A stretch of 9,058 bases of DNA from JAJPJX01 sp964568355 (lineage in GTDB: Bacteria > Acidobacteriota > Terriglobia > Bryobacterales > Bryobacteraceae). The notes under the pieces were generated by a model. The model saw nothing but the letters and a program-made list of their open reading frames with translations, made no database searches and was not told the DNA's origin. The position numbers and the translations under genes are program-made. Each line of letters starts with the position of its first letter. Position 1 is the stretch's first letter. Shown here piece after piece: positions 7,034 through 9,058 of this stretch. Location of the stretch: the NCBI GenBank assembly GCA_964568355.1, contig CAZMRK010000656.1, positions 1-9,058 of the forward strand, written 5' to 3'.

Positions 7034-7056
7034 GGAGCCGGCCGGTGCCGGGCTCC
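7034..7056 (-). other. Inverted repeat in the dehydrogenase/fusion-protein intergenic gap
   Basis: GGAGCC and GGCTCC form a 6-bp stem, and the loop can add a GGC/GCC pairing past a bulged C. The hairpin fills the 30-nt gap, touches the TAG of the upstream gene and ends 8 nt before the ATG at 7025. No T-tract follows on the minus strand. It could be an intercistronic RNA hairpin that affects mRNA stability or initiation, or a chance result of high GC. Confidence 0.35.
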
Positions 7057-8225
7057 TACCGGTAGGCGGCCACTCCCGTCACCCGCTCGCCGATTACCAG
7101 GGCGTGGATGTGGTCCGTCCCTTCATAGGTTTTGACGGTCTCGAGATTGCACAAGTGCCGCATGATCGGATATTCATCCGTGATTCCGTTGGCCCCCAGC
7201 AGGTCGCGGCTGAGCCGGGCGGTTTCGAGTGCAATCGTGACGTTGTTGCGCTTCAGCATCGAAACGTGCGCCGGTTCGAGCTTGCCCTGGTCCTTGATCC
7301 GCCCCGCATGAACGGCCAGCAGTTGCGCCTTGGTGATCTCGGTGATCATCCAGGCCAGCTTTTCCTGCACCAGTTGGTGCGAGGCGATCGGCCGGTCGTC
7401 GAACTGTTTGCGAACCACCGCATACTGTCGCGCGGTTTCATAGCAGTCCATCGCCGCTCCGATCGCGCCCCAGCCGATCCCGTAGCGCGCCTGGGTCAGG
7501 CAGCTCAAAGGCGCCCGCAGCCCCTTCGCCCCCGGCAGCAGGCTCGCTTGCGGCACGCGGCACTCTGAAAAGGACAGGCTGGAGGTCACCGACGCCCGCA
7601 TGGACCACTTTCCGTGGATGTCTGCTGTCCGGTACCCCGGCGTGCCCTTCTCCACCAGGAATCCGCGCACGCCATCGGGTGTCCGCGCCCACACCACCGC
7701 CACGTGGGCAAGCGAGCCGTTGGTGATCCATGTTTTTTCGCCCTCGATCACCCAGCTCGCGCCGTCTTTCCGCGCAGCGGTCCGCATTCCCGCGGGATTC
7801 GATCCGAAATCCGGCTCCGTTAGCCCGAAACAGCCGATCGTTTCGCCGCTCTGCAGCTTCGGGAGCCATTTCTGCTTCTGCTCTTCGGAGCCATAGGTCA
7901 GAATCGGGTACATCACCAGCGCGCCCTGCACCGACGCAAAGCTGCGGATGCCGGAATCGCCGCGCTCCAGCTCCTGCATGATCAACCCATACTCGACATT
8001 GCTCATGCCGGCGCAGCCGTAGCCTTCCAGATTGGCCCCGAAGAACCCCAGCCGGCCCATCTCCGGAATCAACTCCTCCGGAAAGCGAGCGTCCCGATAG
8101 CAGTCCCGGATGATTGGCAGCACCCGTTCCTCGGCAAACTGCCGCGCGGTTTGCCGCACCAGGCGCTCTTCCTCATTCAGCAAGGAATCGATGTACAGGT
8201 AATCCACTCCGCGGAATTGGGACAT
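7056..8225 (-). CDS. gcdH: Glutaryl-CoA dehydrogenase-type acyl-CoA dehydrogenase
   Basis: This FAD enzyme would oxidise glutaryl-CoA and decarboxylate it to crotonyl-CoA, a step in lysine, tryptophan and aromatic breakdown, passing electrons to electron-transfer flavoprotein. The 389 residues match mature glutaryl-CoA dehydrogenase length. Landmarks are EGYGCAGMSNVEYGL (67-81), ELERGDSGIRSFASVQ (85-100) with Arg94 in the position that binds the glutaryl carboxylate, and GCFGLTEPDFGSNP (131-144) at the flavin. Further on are KTWITNG (164-170), ARYGIGWGAIGA (246-257), KRNN (325-328), LLGANGITDEY (342-352) and TYEGTDHIHAL (366-376) with Glu368 as the expected catalytic base. This set is closer to glutaryl-CoA dehydrogenase than to short- or medium-chain enzymes. 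The ATG at 8225 gives a family-like N-terminus; GAGG sits very close to it and GGGAAG is about 13 nt upstream. malQ ends 70 nt upstream and the membrane fusion gene starts 30 nt downstream. No electron-transfer flavoprotein or beta-oxidation gene is in view, so substrate remains inferred. Confidence 0.88.
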   Translation of the reverse strand: MSQFRGVDYLYIDSLLNEEERLVRQTARQFAEERVLPIIRDCYRDARFPEELIPEMGRLGFFGANLEGYGCAGMSNVEYGLIMQELERGDSGIRSFASVQGALVMYPILTYGSEEQKQKWLPKLQSGETIGCFGLTEPDFGSNPAGMRTAARKDGASWVIEGEKTWITNGSLAHVAVVWARTPDGVRGFLVEKGTPGYRTADIHGKWSMRASVTSSLSFSECRVPQASLLPGAKGLRAPLSCLTQARYGIGWGAIGAAMDCYETARQYAVVRKQFDDRPIASHQLVQEKLAWMITEITKAQLLAVHAGRIKDQGKLEPAHVSMLKRNNVTIALETARLSRDLLGANGITDEYPIMRHLCNLETVKTYEGTDHIHALVIGERVTGVAAYR

Positions 8226-8295
8226 ACCTCACAACTTCCCTATTTGAACACACGGCATCCGAATCCCACAGCACCCTCCGGACTTCAGGCGCGGC

Positions 8296-9058
8296 TCAGC
8301 GATCGTAGGTTACAGAAAGTTCGGCCAGGCGCCGCGCGATCTGCGGGGTCAGCGTCTCGGCGCGGAAGCGCCAGCGCCAGTTGCCGCTGGGCGTCGCCGG
8401 CGTATTCATGCGGGCCTCGCTGCCCAGACCCAGCACATCCTGCAGCGGAAACAGCACCATGCCCGCCACGGATGCCATCAGGGTCCGGATCAGCACCCAG
8501 TTCATCTCCCCGCCGTCGGTCGCCAGGTAGCGCCGGGCAAAGGCGCGCTCGGCTTCCACATCTCCGAGCGTGCGCGTGCTGTCCCCCGCCCCTTCGCTGG
8601 TCCACCAGCCAATCGTCGTATCGTTGTCGTGCGTTCCGGTGTACGCCACAACATCCCGGGGATAGTTGTGCGGCTTGAAGCTGGGTGCCTGCGGGTCCTT
8701 TCCGAACGCGAACTGTAGAATGGCCATCCCCGGAAAGCCGAATTCCTTGCGAATCGCCTCCACCTCCGGCGTGATCACCCCGAGGTTCTCCGCCACAATC
8801 GGCAGCTCTCCCAGCTCTCTCGCCAGCACGCGGAACAGATCCGCGCCCGGCCCCTTCACCCAGCGGCCGTTGGTGGCAGTCCGCTCGACGGCGGGAACCT
8901 CCCAATAGGCTTCGAATCCGCGGAAGTGGTCCAGGCGGATCATGTCGACCAGGGCCAGCGTCGCCCGCAACCGCTCGATCCACCAGGCGTAGCCCGATGC
9001 GGCAAGGTGGTCCCAGCGGTAGATCGGGTTCCCCCAAAGCTGGCCCGTCGCGCTGAAG
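8296..9058 (-). CDS. malQ: 4-alpha-glucanotransferase (amylomaltase), C-terminal part, truncated by window edge
   Basis: MalQ (glycoside hydrolase family 77) moves alpha-1,4-glucan chains between maltodextrins in the cytoplasm, in glycogen or maltose metabolism. About 254 residues are visible, entering at FSATGQLWGNPIYRW, a characteristic GH77 stretch, and running to a TGA at 8296. All three catalytic landmarks of the family are present. The nucleophile Asp is in MIRLDHFRGFEAYW (visible residue 43), the acid/base Glu is in VAENLGVITPEV (residue 90), and the transition-state Asp is in YTGTHDNDTTIGWW (residue 144). The end (PSGNWRWRF, then a short helix region closing SVTYDR) is typical, so the 3' end is intact. 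A full enzyme has about 500 residues, so the first half lies beyond the right edge. The dehydrogenase gene begins 70 nt downstream. I see no terminator between them, and no functional link between the two products is apparent. Confidence 0.95.
   Translation of the reverse strand, partial: FSATGQLWGNPIYRWDHLAASGYAWWIERLRATLALVDMIRLDHFRGFEAYWEVPAVERTATNGRWVKGPGADLFRVLARELGELPIVAENLGVITPEVEAIRKEFGFPGMAILQFAFGKDPQAPSFKPHNYPRDVVAYTGTHDNDTTIGWWTSEGAGDSTRTLGDVEAERAFARRYLATDGGEMNWVLIRTLMASVAGMVLFPLQDVLGLGSEARMNTPATPSGNWRWRFRAETLTPQIARRLAELSVTYDR

Noticed and set aside
5640..7568. A 642-codon open frame on the plus strand opposite the membrane fusion and dehydrogenase genes.
   Set aside because: Its translation is low-complexity, rich in Arg, Gln, His and Pro, with no recognisable domain. 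The minus-strand genes beneath it have clear family motifs. It is a GC-rich antisense shadow.
8226..8295. Gap between malQ and the dehydrogenase gene examined for a promoter or terminator.
   Set aside because: No -35/-10 pair with proper spacing and no stable hairpin were found.
8285..9037. A second minus-strand open frame over the malQ region.
   Set aside because: The frame ending at 8296 contains all GH77 motifs. The other is a shifted shadow with no motif.
1..9058. Idea that the six codirectional genes form one novel functional system or island.
   Set aside because: The products belong to unrelated housekeeping or envelope pathways, base composition looks even, and no mobility genes, att-like repeats or tRNA are visible.

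Overview
The window reads as chromosomal DNA of a GC-rich, diderm acidobacterium, most likely of the Solibacter/Bryobacter group. The main pointer is the large protein at 1348-4893. It carries a C-terminal module of the type catalogued as the 'Solibacter uncharacterized C-terminal domain' (TIGR03437 family), placed behind a string of BACON-like beta-sandwich repeats. This architecture is expanded in Solibacter-type Acidobacteria. A LolA lipoprotein carrier and a type II secretion/type IV pilus inner-membrane protein confirm an outer membrane. The taxonomic call is inference from domain content only.

All six genes lie on the minus strand, so the window is read from right to left. In order of transcription they are: (1) 8296-9058, the C-terminal part of 4-alpha-glucanotransferase (malQ), cut by the right edge; (2) 7056-8225, a glutaryl-CoA dehydrogenase-type acyl-CoA dehydrogenase; (3) 4992-7025, a membrane protein fused to a spermidine-synthase-like Rossmann domain; (4) 1348-4893, a secreted BACON-repeat/TIGR03437 protein; (5) 632-1267, lolA; (6) 1-627, the N-terminal half of a GspF/PilC-family protein, cut by the left edge.

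The spacing suggests transcription units. malQ to the dehydrogenase leaves 70 nt, and the dehydrogenase to the fusion protein leaves 30 nt with a hairpin, so these may be cotranscribed. The BACON gene has its own candidate -10 element and a good Shine-Dalgarno sequence, so it probably starts a new transcript. A 9-bp all-GC hairpin lies between it and lolA. lolA and the gspF/pilC gene are 4 nt apart, with the gspF/pilC Shine-Dalgarno inside lolA, so they form an operon.

The products do not form one pathway: glycogen/maltodextrin metabolism, glutarate-type CoA ester oxidation, an aminopropyltransferase-like enzyme, a secreted surface-type protein, lipoprotein sorting and pilus/secretion assembly. 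The cell-envelope genes (4-6) are the only loosely themed cluster. I saw no tRNA, rRNA, CRISPR array, insertion sequence or integrase, and no intergenic gap longer than about 100 nt. I did not find a convincing undescribed multi-gene system. The most unusual items are the BACON-repeat protein and the membrane-fused spermidine-synthase-like enzyme, whose product is uncertain.
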